From: Chromobotia macracanthus
Taxonomy: Eukaryota > Chordata > Actinopteri > Cypriniformes > Botiidae
DNA: 64,000 nucleotides
NCBI GenBank assembly: GCA_036877525.1
Contig: JAZGTH010000007.1
Coordinates: 6,695,501-6,759,500 of the forward strand
Direction: 5' to 3'
Shown here in pieces: positions 21,817 through 37,600 of this stretch. The notes below the pieces were generated by a model. That model did no database searches. It was given only the letters and a program-made list of their open reading frames with translations, and was not told the origin of the DNA. Made by a program: the position numbers and the translations under genes. Position 1 is the first letter of the stretch, and each line of letters opens with the position of its first letter.

Positions 21817-22943
21817 ATGTTCTTGACGGTTTACCTACGAGAAAAACTGCCAGTCATTCAGAAGTGCTGATTACTTTAGAACATTAGCATTTATATAGTA
21901 TTGGTTCAATTTTGACTTTGATTGAAAAACATTTGTACAAAGTTTTGACCTGAACAGATGCATCCCATTATTAAAGAGTAGATTAAGTTCAAATTAATTC
22001 ATTAATATCCAAAAATTGTTCAAGTTCAAATGTTTATTATTTCATATCTGAGCCATCTCTGAATGGTATGATCGGTCTTTTCTGTGTTCATGTTGACCTC
22101 TGCTCATTTTCTTCTAAATTGTACACTTTTTGGACAAATACAATCCATTTAAAATTAAAGTTTTATTTCATGATAACATGAATATACAGGCGTGGCACAT
22201 TTTGACAAAATACATGCTTTACCGACAGGACTGTTGCACCTTAGCTCCCAATGTGTCATTGTGTATGGTGTCCTCACACTTCTAAATAAAGTACTTAAAG
22301 TCAAGAATGCATCAGAAATACATATTTAATAAACAGACGTGAAAAGCTTCAAAGTTCATGGAGATTGGATAGACCAAAACAAACTTGTTTTAACCTTCTT
22401 ATTGACCTTGTTGCCCACAGAGTGCGTGTAAATGTGCTAGACCAGTGCTTCCCAAAAGCTTTTAGTCAATGAATTGAGAAAATTGACTGTCAAGACATAT
22501 TTCTTTTGCATTCACATTTTCATATCAAATATTCAGCTCTCTATATTGTGCCATTCGGAACACACATGAATAAGTCTCCGGCCTAATTTTCTTCCTCTTG
22601 TTTTCATTTTGGTGGCATAACCCGATGCTGTGATCGTGTCGTTTTACTGATTTGGGTCTTTTTTTATTGTATAATCCTCTTTGTAAGGTAATTTAGGAGG
22701 TAAAGTGCATGTCGTGACGCACTAGAGGGCGTTTAACTCCCACGATCAACTCAAAAGTTTACCAGGAGTTTTCACACCGGGTTTCTCCTGGTTAACGTGT
22801 GAAGGATAGACGGGTGGTCGCATAAGAAAAGCGGATACATTGCGGCAGATTTACAAAGCTCGTTTTATAACCTGCTAGACTAGACTGCAAGTGCACTACA
22901 GTGAGTGCACTACAGAGTAGACTGTCTTCATCTAGCGCACTTC
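21817..22943. other. uchl3 3' UTR and intergenic to lmo7a
   Basis: Begins with the uchl3 3' UTR. Candidate poly(A) signals are ATTAAA at 22154 and AATAAA at 22285. From about 22700 the sequence becomes richer in CG, which suits a promoter and 5' UTR of the next gene. Confidence 0.5.
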
Positions 22944-25900
22944 ATGTCGGTGATGGAGTGGCGACAGCAGTCCTCTGTGGATTACGAGTCTGCCTTCGCA
23001 GAGGCACAGAGATGGATAGAGGTAATAACTTTTCTCCCTTTAACCTCATGATCGTATTCAGATAAAGGTTGTTTAAAGCGATGAAATTCGTTGTTGAAGT
23101 CTTTCTCTTATTCACATATGCTTATTATAAACTTATTAAGTTCATTTCTGTGCGCACTTGATTATGAACCTGCTGCATGTTTGTTTAACAGTCAACAGCA
23201 TCAAGTCTGAGATTCTGGGAAAATAATATTTTAACTATTTTTAACCAGTATAAAAATATGTTTTTACTGACAGATTACAATATAGAGCCAAACCTTCTAG
23301 TCTTTGTTGAATGGATGAATAATTGGCTCATTTGGTTTAATTAATTGGTATTAAATAATTTCTGTTATTGGTAGGTTTATGTTCTGCAGTAAATTGTTCT
23401 GTATTTGTCTTAATGACGGTGATATTTAGTTTAAAATGTAGTATCCTATCTGACTTTCACTGTACCACACTTAACTTACCAGCAGAAACAGTCCAAGTTA
23501 CAAAGCGGGGATAGTCCAATAATATATATAAGATAATTTGACTATTATATTATATTTTAATCCAAAGCATTGAAATATGTTTTGATCGGTCTGCTGATCA
23601 GTCATGTCATCATATTAACTGTGTGCATGATGCCTTAAGCACTCAGAAATTTCACAGTGGAAACATCAAGTGCTGCTGAAGTCGTTTTAACGCTTTCTTG
23701 TTCAAGGGCATATACGATTAGGGCTTTTCTATCCTTCTGAGTTTCCATCTCAGCAGGAGATGGCAGGGCCAAAGCACCGGCTGTAACTGAACAAATATTG
23801 TTGTGAATTCATTAGGGGTGAATCTGAATGCTTTTAGTGTGACATCAGTCTCCCACACATGCACACTGGTTCATTGTCATGGGCAGTGAACCTTGGCAGG
23901 GCAGTTTCACCCTCAAGCTGATTGCTCCCCTGCAAAGAAAGGTAATGTGTTGTTTAGCGTCCCATCTGAATGATTAACAGGGTTGTCTGGTGTAAGAAGT
24001 CACATACACACAAGCACCGAGAGTCTGTGTCTGTGTGTATGTGAAAAGCACAGAGTGCTACAGTCAGCTTAATGATCTGGAGTTTGTCACGTGCTCATTC
24101 TAGGCACCATGACCGAGTAGAGACATTCCTGTTTTTACTCCTGTCTTTACAAATGGCAAGGTGAAGGAATTTTATAACAAAATGTTGCCACTAGCTGTTA
24201 TGAAAAACAAAACTTGACACTCCAGCACTCCACACTAAAGTAATTTAAACAAGGTTTGCACTTCCTGCAGGAAATACCTGTGTTTGCCAGGCCGCTAAAG
24301 AATAGAATAAAGCTTTAGGTGAGCTTAGGTTTCATGCTTTGATTCTGAAATTTAAGCACATGGGTTGCCTTGCTAATGTCCCGATACTCGTCTTGTTTTC
24401 AGGTTTTGCCTGCACAAAAGAATCAGCTAGTCACTATGTTGTATAAAAGTGGCCATGTATTGTTTCATGTAAAAAAAAGGCCAATTACAATTCAATATGG
24501 AAATGATTGTAAGAAGGATGACCAATCGAAAATCATGGTGGCGTCATAAGTTTAATGATGATTAATTTAAAAATTACATTTATATTTAAATGATATGAAA
24601 ACTGCCACAAAAACTGCTTCTTTTAGCATATAATTACCTCAGAAATGTTTTGAGCAAAGGTTTTGAACAATATTCCTTTATGTTCACTGGACCCTGCTTG
24701 GGAAAAAGGATTAAAGCACTTTGGCTCAATTAACGATGTGTAGCATTCCAGTGTCCAAACAACTTGGAATGCCTCGTTGCGGCTTCATGAATGAACAATA
24801 GCTTTAGTGCAAATGTGTGAATCACAGTTATGTGCCTTATGTCAATGAATGCTGCTATTTGAACAATTACATTATGTGATCAGAATGGATGCTTACAAAT
24901 CAAGTAGTTGGTATTGGGCCAACAGAACACGATTTGGGCCCATCTCAACTTTATGTGATTTTGTGTGTGTTTTCCTTAACAGTGCATTTTAGTGCAGGTA
25001 TATTTTGTGTGTTTGTTTGTTGTTTAATAGTTATGCAAGTGATTTGTTCTGCTTACAGAGATCTGATCTGTTTGAAAACAACATTAAGCCTCTATAGACA
25101 TTACAGTGAATAGAACAGCAGGGGTCAGGATTTCATATGTCACTGAACTCTGATGTTTACGGCACCATGCTGTGTGAAATGTGCTTTATATCATTAACCT
25201 CTTGACTCCTCACACTCTTATTTGTGAGGGTTTGTAATGGTTACATGAATCTCCTCAAAGAGTACATGAGGTTATTTGTGCTTTTGTGCCTGACAAAACA
25301 ACTTTTTTGGCTTTATTAGAATTTTAACCTGTTGTGTTTAAAATGCATCAGTCTGACACTGATTACAATTGACTGAATTCAGGTGGATTTTAATGGGTTT
25401 TTTCTAGAAATGTATGCAGCACTTTTGAGCTTAAAATTGTTTTTGGTAAGAACAGGTTCTAAAAAGAACCTTTACAATTCTAAAACACAGTGTCTGAAAT
25501 TCCTTCTGAAATGATCTGCCTTCAGTTTGTAATTTGCAGTGTAACCAGATCTGTCGAGACAATCATAGCATTTGTCTGCACATCAGTAATACCAAAATGT
25601 TCCTATTATTTTTGGCCTTCTTTTGTTCGACAGACATAGAAAGTGTACTTTTAAAGCTCTGCTGCTGACAGAAAGAGAACAATAGCAGAGGCACATTGTG
25701 GTTTAGATCTCTCAGTCAATACTGATCTCGACATAGCCAGTGTCTTTTTACATGTATGACTCTCCACGCCCTCTGAATACATGCCATGCCACTGAGAAAC
25801 AGCCAAGTGAAAGCAGCTCAGCAATGTTCTTTGCTAAAGTTGGTGCTAGCATTAAGTACTTACACATTATTGTTGTCTTTAGATTTCATATCTTCTACAT

Positions 25901-28900
25901 ATTGTGCTGTCTTGTATCAAGTCTCACGCAGAACATTGCTGTCTTTGTATAATAAAATCTCAGCACAAGACAGTTTTAAAAACATTACACGTCTTCAACA
26001 TCGTCTGCAGCTGACTGAGTATTTGTGCAAAATAACTTTTCAAGCACCAGTGGTGTAATATAAAACACTCTAAGATCATTACTCATGACGCTGTCTCCTA
26101 AAGGCTAAATAAAAACTGTCTGCTGATTGTTGAGTCTTTAAACCTGAAAATTAAAAACATTTGGACTGGGAAAAAGGGGCTTTTCTTATAGATGTTATAT
26201 GAGGTGTGGATCAACAAGGCTTGTGTTGTAATGGCATACTCTGAGGGTTTAAACACAACATAAATGCTTCCCTGTGTTTGAGCAACAACAATGGGCCGCC
26301 TGCCTTCTGTATCCTGCAGGAGCTGTTTGAGATCATTGGAAAGGCATGAAGCAGTGTGCAGAACTGTGACATTCCTCCAGATGCTCTCCTTCTCTGTGGT
26401 TTGGCCACTGGGCTCCAGCCCTGATTACTGAATAACCGGAGATTCTGCATAAGAGACTGTGCTGTTGTACTGGTGTTTTAGTCGCTCAGACTTGCAGTTT
26501 GGAAGAACAACTGTTGCTTTCCTCTCGCTGAACATCTTACCTTTGCACTCACTGGTTCTAGCGCTTCCTGTGTTTGTCCTCTTCCTAGGCAGTCACTAAG
26601 AAGAAATTTAGGAGCAGTAATTTCCGGAGTTCTCTGGAGAATGGAGTTCTGTTGTGTGAGTAAGTACGACTGGTTTTGTTTATACTTTATGCATTATTTA
26701 CTATTAGCATTCTTTATAACTAAAAAAGCATTGTGTGCTCAGTTCTTAATTGCTGAACGGGGCAAAGACTTACTAAGACATCCTATGAATGGTTTAATTA
26801 ATGACTGTCTGACTGTACATTATCCTGCTTATTACATGGCTTATTACTGTAATAAAGAAGTACATAATTGACAAGAAATATTGATTTGAATTGGCAGAGT
26901 TCTACAAGAGACAAAAATAGCTCAGTGTAGGATTTGGGTTACCAGGGACAACTGCCAAATACGCAATTTAGTGGTCATTATACAAAAATATTGAACTGCA
27001 GGGTAGTGAAATGAGTGAGCCATGAGATAGGATAAAATAATATAATTTTAACAGGATAACTGTTTCATTATTATGGACAGTAATAGTAGTTACGTCATAC
27101 TATATTTAAGTTTGAAATATGACCCAACATGTAATTAACATGAACTGTACTTACATTAACTGTATTTTGTGTCTGACATCAGCTGCATGTTGCTTAGCCT
27201 GCATTATGTAATGCAGCTCTATTTAAAACCAACATAATTTGTACCCTGCCACAAACTCTGTTCCGTGCTGTCCCAGGAAGCCTTAATAAGAGGAAAACAA
27301 CACGGATGGCAGAGCATTTAAAAGAACATCTGTGATGAAGTGACGGTGCCAGCTACTCTAGCAGGGTTTAGAAACCTGAGCAGGGCAGAGTGCAGGCACA
27401 CGGGGAGAGGCAGCGCTTAAACCCTTCTTTAGTAGCAAGGCTGGCCTGTTTACGTAGAGAGATTGTCGGGTCAGTGGTTGGGCGTGACAGGGTGCAAGCT
27501 CAGGGATATCGGCCATTTATGAACCTGACTGGCTAGTTCAGGAGCAGTGCGAGGGCTGACACGCTGATGTCCGTCAAGTGAGTCAGCAGACTCATTATTA
27601 CAGACCAGAGCAGAACCTCATCAGCCTCCTCTTAAGCACGCCTACTGCTTGCTTACAGCCTGAGCTGAGCCATTAACTTTGCTGTTTCAACATGAGCGAT
27701 CAAAGCCATCCATTACCTGAAGATACTGTCACTCTGGATCTCACTTAGACTTCTGTGATAAAACCACTGGGGCCCGCTGCACAGATTTGACTTGAGCTGG
27801 CAGAATGTGTAAATTATAGATGTGGGAACAGATCTATGTTGATCAGATCAAGATGATTTTCTTAAAAATTAACAGATAGACATAATGAAGTCTATTTAAC
27901 AAATAACATCAAAAGCAAAAGACCTGTAAAATTCTAGAATCACTTCTTTGCATAATTGTATAATCATTGTATCATTGTATAGCATCAGAATACGATTTCC
28001 ACTTGTAAATGTAACTTTGTAGACTGTTGGTTCTTAAGACAAAATGTTTAATGCTCTTTTTCTGCTAAATTAATAAATTTAATGTAATGTAAATTAAATG
28101 TATATTTTATAATAGAAATTTTTGTCTCTGTAAATCTGCAAACCTTTATTTTTAGATACACCCAATATTGCACCATACATTATATCCCAGCCTACACACC
28201 ACTATGATCTAAATTAATCGAACTGTGAAGTTTGCCTAACAATGCAACATGCAACCAATCCCATACTTATGCATTATATCCCATAGAATGTACGCTGATC
28301 ACATCTGTAGGTGGGGACATATGAAGCAGATCATTAAAATGTTCATGTCTACCTCTCCCTTTATTACACATAAGCAAAACAGTCTCTCTTTCACAACAGT
28401 TTCATATTCAGTTTCATAGTTTCACATATTCTTTGACACTCATCAATCCACTTTCATCTCAGCTGCACACCCTTATATGTTTGCATTACAGTGTTTGTAT
28501 GTATTTTTTTTTCTTACAAAGAAGTTTTTCTTACAAACGTGGACATTTTCAAATAGGCTACCAACTGATGTCTGTGCATGTTTCCATAAAGAACTGTTTG
28601 TTATTTCTTCAGGCATTAGGTGACTTGTAAACTGAAGCCAGATGGGCAGAATTAAAGGACGCCATAAACTGGCAACTGACGCACATTGTAATTGTTTGTG
28701 TTGACTGTTGTTTTTCTTTCTCTATTCAGCCTGATCAACAAGATCAGGCCTGGCACTATCAAGAAACTCAACAGGCTTTCTACACCTATTGCTGGCCTGG
28801 TAAGTTGTTTTCTTGAATGTGTAGGCATGAACAGTTCTGCAAGATCGAGCTGTAGTATTCCAACAATGTGTTATCTACAAACTCTCTGTCAGACATTTAG

Positions 28901-31595
28901 AAGTTCCAGATTGATTAATAAACAGCTAAAATGTCTATCATTTACTTCGTGTCCTGTATGAGTCATTTGCGTAAGTGAAAACTCTCACCAGGTGTTTAGC
29001 TTTCCAAACTTTCCAACTTTCCATTGCAATTCTTGTGTCCTGGGTCCGAGGTCAGTGCTAATGCAGCCACTGTTCTTAGAAGTATAGCTCACCCAAAAAA
29101 GTCATTATTTTCTCATGCTGTTCCAAACCCATATGATTGTCTTATTCAGAAAACAAAAGGAGATAATTTAACAAGTACTCTTGGGTGGATTCATATGGCA
29201 GTACATAATGGCTCATTTTAACACCTAATAAAACACCCAAAAGAGTCAACAGGAAAGTATGTACAGCTCGCTGAGCGGTTTTAAAGTACCGCAATCAGTT
29301 TAGGTGGAAAAAAAATCAATCTGATATGTAAGCAACTTCCAGTCCAGACATTGTGCATTGTCACCTTGCGTTGTTTATGCAGTTTTCTGCCGTAAGTGGT
29401 GCTAAACTTGTAGATATAGCAATGAAGTTGTGACATGGTATCCAACACAATTTTTATAGCAAAATTGGCTAAATATTGACTGTGGTTTGTTTTGTTTTTT
29501 TAACAAGAACTGATCTGAGTATGTGTAAAATGATTCTTAAGAGCTTTATTATACACTGAAGTGAGTTATTATTTACTGCTATTGTACTGAATTCACCTAA
29601 CTGGATATTCAGTAACTTATCAAAAGCTGTTGTGTTCTGCAGATGAAAAAGTCATTGCAGGTTTGGAGGGTCATAAGGGTTCGTAAATGAGAACAGAATT
29701 TTTCATTTTTGAGTGGACGCATCCTTTAAACACAAAAACATTGCATAAAAACAGCTCTTAGTCTAAGATCAATAGCATAGGAAAGTGGTCAATAGTGGCA
29801 TATGGGCTTGAACTAAATTGTGTATTTATCAAAGTCTTTAAGGGCTAATCTATTCAAAACATGCAAGCTCATTTATTTCCCATTGCCCTTTAAAAACTAT
29901 TTACCCAGGTAAGTCTGGATAAGCATCTCCATATCCAATAGCAACAGCGGTATTTCCAGAAAATGGTTCCAAACCCTGAAACCTCCTGAGTATAAACTTA
30001 CAATTGAGGTCTTAAATGGCAAAGGCTAAGCGAAGATATGCAAGGAAAAACACACTGCCTGGAGAATGTTTTTGTTTTCCTTCATGTCGTTAAGATGGTG
30101 TAGTACGTCTCTGAGCTAGCAAAAAGAACACAGATTCTGAAAGAACACAATGGACTCTTTACAACTACATTTATGACTGATGAAATCTTTCCACAGAACA
30201 AAAGGCCCATTCAAGTCCCTGAAATTTCCCTTTATTTTGGATGTTTAGCTTTGTTAAACACAGTTTCTTTCTAATATAGAGGTTTTATCAAGGGTATTGA
30301 TTTGGTTAAATAAAGTCTCATTAGTGCAAGAGCGGAACTCTCTGGGTTTGTGGACTATATATTGTGATTCTGGCTTTGATATGATGGACTCCTCTCAGGG
30401 TTTGGATCAGTTTTCCATAGCTACGCGCTCCATGTTCCATCAAACCAGGAGCTGTGGTTCACTCTCCTGCTTTCCCGGATAGCCAGTCCTCCTTTTAACA
30501 ATCTAAAGAGAGGAAGCCTACACTTGTGTGGCACTTTGGTCGACCACATTAGAAAACTCATTCTGGAAGGGCTTTACCCTGAGGTTTAGCAGAGAGATGA
30601 ATCCAGAGAGCACAGCCCTTCATAAACCCCCTGTAATTGAGCGGGATGGATATATTTGAAACAAGTCTCAACACTGTGAATGGAGAATTGGCAGAACAGA
30701 TTATATGAATAGAATTTTCCACAAGCCACCAGGCTTCAAAATGTGCTCTTGAAAAGTTTATATTTTATTATTTAGATTTATTATGCCTATAATTCATAAG
30801 TGTTAAATTTTAGATTTAATGAACTGGCACTGCATTATGTATTCACTTTAATAGTGAAAACTACATGCATATGGTAAAATTAGCATTTCTGACATCATCA
30901 CTTTGTGTATTAACTATAAAAAAGTTAGTAATACTTTCTGCATCATTGCCAGTGATCTGTCATAAAGCTGTCTGTGCAAAAATAGTTCACTCAAACATGA
31001 AAATTCAGTCGTCATGTACTCATCCAAACCTGTATTACTTTTTCCTTACATTGTACACACATAAAACACACGTCCTTTTTGGAGCTTGAAAGCTGCAGTC
31101 TCTGTTCAATGTAATTGAATGAATAAAATGACTAGTACATTTTATTTTCAAGAGTTCTCATTTTGTGTTCCACAAAAGACAGAAAGTCATGCAGGTCTGC
31201 AGTGGCATTAGGATGAGTAAATTATGGCAGAATGATTATTTTGGGGTAAACTATCCCTTTAACAAGTATTAATGTTTTGACAAATTTGTCCTTGAGAGGT
31301 ATTGTAGATCATTTAAAATTCCAAGTAAAGCTTAAACACATTAGAGTTAGAACAGACACCTGTTCCAAGAAATTCAACAGGTTATTTTCAAGTGAGCAGG
31401 TGACTAAAATCTCAGATATTTGTCTGAGATTTTATTCTGAGATATCTGAGATATATCTGAGATAAATAGTGATATTTCTCATCAATTTGTGTTAAAGATT
31501 AAGGACACTAATCAAACTGTTTTTGGTAGAGGCACGGGACAAGACATAACAGGATAAATGTTCTATGTACCATGTTTACTGGATTTAGGAAATTA

Positions 31596-31627
<32 letters not shown>

Positions 31628-34600
31628 TCCATAATAAAGACTCATCTGTCCTTATGTAAATAACCCCCACCCACAGTCAGAAAGCAACCTCTGACCCTGA
31701 AAAGGTTTAGCAGTTGCCTAAAAGAGGGAGTGATTCGGATGTGCAGTCAGACTGAAGAGGTTAGCTCTTTATTGCCATCTGCTAATGAGCATGTTTGCTG
31801 TTTAAATGAGTAAGCCATAGGCAGGAAGGTGATGCAGGAATGGGTGGGCTGTGCACACTAAACATGATATCCAGATGGCTGCTAAGAACTGCCTGCGGAC
31901 AGGACTACCATTGTTGGTCTTCGTCTTAACCAGATGGTGTTCATCTTTAACAGCTTCATAGTTATCCTGGTCTGTCAGGTAGACCACCAGCAATGTACTA
32001 TAAACCTGCCTGAACCCAAAAGTAATTGAAAAGGTGTCATAAGACTTATTCAGTGACATGAATTCGGTCTCCATTCATGTGTGCTCTCAACATATCTGAT
32101 GTGTATGTGAACACACACACTACTTAAGTTCCCTTGGTACATAAAAGCATTTCCTCACCCCCCATGACTTTAATAGTTGCTGGGGGGATAGTTTGTTGTT
32201 TCAGTCACCAGTCTTCTGTTTCATGGCAACATTGTCTCCAAAATAATCCAACGCCCCTAAGATTCCTCAGATGTTCTGCTGAGAGGTTGAGTGGCGGTTT
32301 CTGGGCGTGAAAAGGGAGCGTACTCTCCAGTTTACATGTTTGTGTACAAAGTATGCACGATCATATGCACCTGAGTTAGCACAAGACCGAGAGTAAGAGA
32401 GAGAGAGCGCCCGAGAGAGAGAGAGACAGTGTGTGTGTTTGTGTGACTACCATACATGTGCATGGGAGGGCCTCTTCAGCTTTGACGCTCTCTGTCATTC
32501 TTTTGCACCGCCCTGAGGGCAAACTCCTGCTCTCACAGGTAGTGTCACAGGTCACTCACTGACGTCCTGCCTTCATTTTTTTTTTTTTTTTGTCTGTTGT
32601 GTCACACTTTATTTGCCACCTGCCTTCTCTCATCTCCTCCCACCCCTGTGAGCTCACTAGACTGTGTGAACTTTGGATGCAATGATTTCTGGACTGCGTG
32701 TGCCAAAGAATTCCCATATGATTACTGTCTAACTCAAACAGTGGACACATATTCTCTGTTGACAGGACAACCTCAACCTCTTCTTAAAAGCTTGTGGCAA
32801 GCTTGGACTAAATCAGGCCCAACTTTTCCACCCAGGAGACCTGCAGGACTTATCAACACGTGTTAACGTCAAGTAAGTTTTCAGTTTCTCAACTTACAAT
32901 GCAGTAGACAGTTTTTGCAATACGTTGACCCTTTGCCAGTGTGGAACATAGCTGTGGTTTAGCCCCAAGGGACATGCGTCCAACTGCTGTTTTGGTTCGC
33001 TGCATGGTGATATTGGCAGATCTTAATGTCCACTGGTCTCATATCCACATTTTGAAAAACAGGCTTGTGTTACCAAGCCACGTATTTACATTTCCCTGGG
33101 CCTGTATTAAAATCTAAAACCGCATAATGTGAACGGTGTGTTTGGAATGGCCATTCATTAAATAGATTGGAGTTTTGTAGTTTTTGACATAATAGCTTAT
33201 TGACATTTACCATACAACCATACCATTTGGTTGTTGGTTTGTATTCAATTTTTTGGTTTGTAAAAAGTATTTGAAAATAAAATGAAAATTGTGAACTAGA
33301 CATAACCATTTGTAAAGCGAAAAGTGAAATTAAAGAAGAGTCATTATGTTGAACAGCAGGGCAGAGGTGAGAAACCATAATGTAATGTTTAAACCCAAAA
33401 TGAAGAGAGATTTGTTTTGCGTGCGTTCTGAGGGTGTTTGATTAACCACATGCGTGTGTTTATTCGTTGTGCATGTTACATCATGCTTTATTGTTTTAGT
33501 TTCAGTGTTTTGGATCACATACCTGTGACTTGGGTGGACAGACATGGCATGTTGAGGAACCAGTTCAGTATTCTCACAGGTGTGGCGTTGTGACGTTGAG
33601 CGCTGTCAATCCAGCTCTAACATGCTCATCACTGCAAAAAACAATGTTCGATATTTGGCAACAAAAGCTTCTAGGCTATTATCTAAGACAGCTCACTCAA
33701 ATTAAGTGACACTTACTTTTCATGAACTGATTGTGTTTAATTTACAATAGTGGGTGTTTTTTTAAAGATAAGGTTCACCTAAAAATTAAAATTCTATTAT
33801 TTTATGTATGTGTCATTCCGTAATCACATGTTGTTATTTGTTTCTGTGAAACACTAAGGTAAAAATTCTGAAGGATCGTTACGTAATAACAACATTCCAG
33901 TTTGGAACGTCATTAATCAATTTTTTTGCACAAACTGATGCTTCGTGAACATCATAGGCGGTTGTTATGCCATTGTCTTGGTTGACTGTTTGCTGTTAAT
34001 TTTCACTCTGAGTTTTGTGATAGGTAATCCTTCCGTGAAATGCTTCATTTGACTAAGGTGTGTTTAGTTCGGGCATTAAGTCCGGCTCAATAACCTCTGG
34101 CATTTTGGAGGACTGCGGCGGATCATTGCTGTATCACGTCACATCCAAATTAGATATGATTCAAGCCACATTAATAAGACTGCTTTGAATGTGGAGGGGG
34201 AGGGCTTGATGCTTCTGCTAATAATCTCTGTCATTGTTACCTCAGTTAAAGTGACAGCGTTGTCAGGCACTGAGCTACGGGCTGAGATTAAACAAAGTAG
34301 GCCTTGCTGCATGACGGTTACCATGCCACACCCTCTCTGCCATAGTAACCATACATAGGCTCTGATTAAATAAGGCTTATTCACTCCCTATGGTCTATAA
34401 TCACTCGTTTACTGGTTTTGCTCGTACTGTATATGTCTGTGTGTGTGTGTGTGTGTGTGTGTGGATCTGTTTGCCCTGCTGCATGTGTTTATCCGTGTCC
34501 ACTGTCAGGCGTTTGCCGGAAGGGTTCCAGGGTTCCTAATTTTAGAATGGAAAGGTCACATTTTGACACTAGATGAACTGCAGTGGTGATATGATTCCCA

Positions 34601-37600
34601 GCTCTTCTTTTTTTAGCCTCTCCTGGTGTAACTTTACATTCTTTAGGATTGCATGTTTGTGTTTACAACAGGAACAATTTTGTTCCTGCTGTTGCGGGTA
34701 CCTGCTGGACATGCGATTTGCATACACTAACTGTAAGCTCACCCTGATGAGTATCAGTTTTTAAGGGCCTTTGTTTTTAACATCCTGAATTTGATCCATG
34801 ATAAATCCCAATATGTGTCACTTTCCTGTTCTCATACTATATCTTGAAGGCATCCTAATTGTTTTTCATCTGTTAAAACCTCTACCACACATATATGGAA
34901 ATAAACATCTAATCATGGCCTTCTTAATCCTTGGAGTGGATTATGATATAATGTATAATGTTGTGAATTTGTGATAGTTTGTGTGACAATTTTTTGTTTG
35001 AAGAAAAAGCTGTATAAGCTTTTGCTCTGCTAACACAAGTAGTAAGCTAGCTGTCAATCAACCCAAAGTGGGCACAATTTGGCAAACGATCTATCCTTTA
35101 AAACTATAATTATTAGAGGGCATAGTTTGTGTTCCACATCAGAGTTCTCAGATGTCTCACGCTAACCTAGGAGGTTTGCAGCACTTGTGAAGTCTGAAGA
35201 CAAATGTCCACAGTCACATTGAAGGCAACGTGAGGAGATATCAGTCTGTTGCTAGCAGACTCGAGATAAGCAGAGCCTCCATTCATTATTACTCATCAGT
35301 CCATGAAAAGCAAATATCTCTGAGCGAGAAGCAACTCCAGGTCATTTGTCCATTGGCTTCTTTTTCTTCTACCCTGTCAGCTGCTCAGTCTCATGGCCTG
35401 TTTTTCACTTTCCTTAAAATGATCAGCATCAGATCATCTTGCTGTCTCACAGAAAAAACAACACAGATTTGGCCTTGTACACTGTATAACTATCTACTAT
35501 CTGTTAATGACAGAAGTCTCCAGCGTGGTCCACAGACCTGCAGAGTTTAGCTTCAATTCAAATTAAGCACTAACATGGAGTGGAGGCCCCTGGTTTAGTA
35601 GCTAATTCTACATATTCGAAATCATAAATTTAGTTTTGTTACTGTCACCTAATGAAGTTCATTGAATAAAAGAAATTTATTTAGCACACAAAGCACATGT
35701 GTTTCAGTGTAGAGATTTACATAACAGGTTTATCCAGTTGCTGGAGGCAGATTTATTAATGCTCTGTAAGTATAGGATGTGTTGAACATCCTTTCATAAA
35801 AGAATGTTCTTAGACATTTGACTGACAAATTGACGTCAGAAGACAAGTCATATCTGAGCATAATGACAGTTATTACTGGATCACAGTTCAGAAGGTTTTA
35901 TGCCTCGTCGTCATGGCTTTGTGCTTTAGTCTATGTTTTATTGTGTCTCCCAGTGGTCATATTGCCGTGTTACTAGCGATTACACAATGTTAATGATACA
36001 GAATTTCTTCTTCTAATCTCTTCCTACATTCCAGAAATGATTCAGACGTTATTCATTTGGACTCATAAAACCTCACCCTTTGATTTTAAATGAAACATTT
36101 ATAGATATTCATCTGTTACGTTGTGTGACTCACTTCAAGGTTTCAGTTAAAGGAAAGGAAAAACTAAACATTTTATTGTAAGCAATGGATATGAAAGTTC
36201 CAGCATCATAACATTCAGTAACTGTTCACTGTTCTTTTTAACTTCAGATCTCAATCCTTCCAGCTGTACAATGTATTTAATAAAGAAATTTGGAATGGAA
36301 AACATTCAATAAACAAGCATCTTTGGTGTATTGGTTTATGTTTAAAGTATAACATTATTGCATTTTCTTTAGGAAGAATAGTGAATATAGAGGATGAATA
36401 TGGGGTTTGATCATTGGTGTGTGGCACTGGATGGCATCAGTGGGCTCTGTAGCAGAGACACTGTGAATCATTCAGTTGTGAAGGACGTGATTGTGGAGAC
36501 TAGCCTGCCAAAGAAGGCTCTTCCATAATAAAACAATCTACAGAAAATGCTGCCACACAAGCTGCATTTGTGCCCCACTTGCTTATCAATGCATTGGAGA
36601 TTGTTTCCTTACAGTATTTACTTGCGAATTGTAGCTGGTGAGTTGGATAAGAATGTAACAAGCCTTTTGGGAGGAGCTGAATCCATTACAGCTGATGCCT
36701 TAATTATTTGATGCATTACAGAGCTGGGTTGTTAACTGAGAGTTGAGACTTTTGTTTTTACTTTTAATAAAGGCTGATTGATGCCAACTGATGTGACTCA
36801 TTATTAGGATTCGTTCTTGAAACCACAGGAACATTCTTTACCAGCTGAATGTCACTGAACAGGGCTGTAAGGTCCTAATATCTCAGCTATGCACACACAC
36901 CCACTCGAATGAGGTTCTGTCAATAAGGGGTGTTGATGCTTCATAAACCTGCCCATCTATTGTCAGCGTGTCATTTTATTGCATTGCCCGAGAGGGATTG
37001 GCAAGCCTTTTTTGGACTTAGATTATTTAGATACTGAAGATAAATGTTCAACATGAAAATTCCAGAAATATACAGGATATTGTGTAACTGAGGACTGGAT
37101 ATTCTCCATGTGTAAGTATGTGTGTGTGTTCAAAACTGATTTTGAAACATACTAAATTATGCTTTTTTGAAAATGGAAAAATGCAAAAAGGTTTCTATGA
37201 GGGTTAGGTTTAGGTGTGGGGTTGAGGGTTAAGGAGTAAAATCTACAGTTTGTACAGTATAAAAGTCAGATCTATGGAAATTCCCCATAAAGCATAGAAA
37301 CAATATGTGTGTGTGTGATATCTATTAATGCATATCTCTATTATAGACTTACTTTAAATTCACAGCATCTACATGGGGCAACATTGTGGGTGTACAATAA
37401 GTCTGTGGTTTAGATGTTCCCTCACTTTGTAGATGACTAAAGGGAAACAGAAAAGTACCATTTAGAAAGTCCCATTCTAATTATAAATCAACCAAAACAA
37501 TAATCATGTACAGAAATTGTTTTGTTTCTTGAGAAAGAGACATTCAATACAACAGTGTGACTTTCCCATGGAGTACAGTATGATTTTATGACATTGATCT

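Noticed and set aside
26641..26871. 76-codon plus-strand frame starting inside the second lmo7a exon
   Set aside because: It starts out of frame with the CH-domain reading and runs into intron 2.
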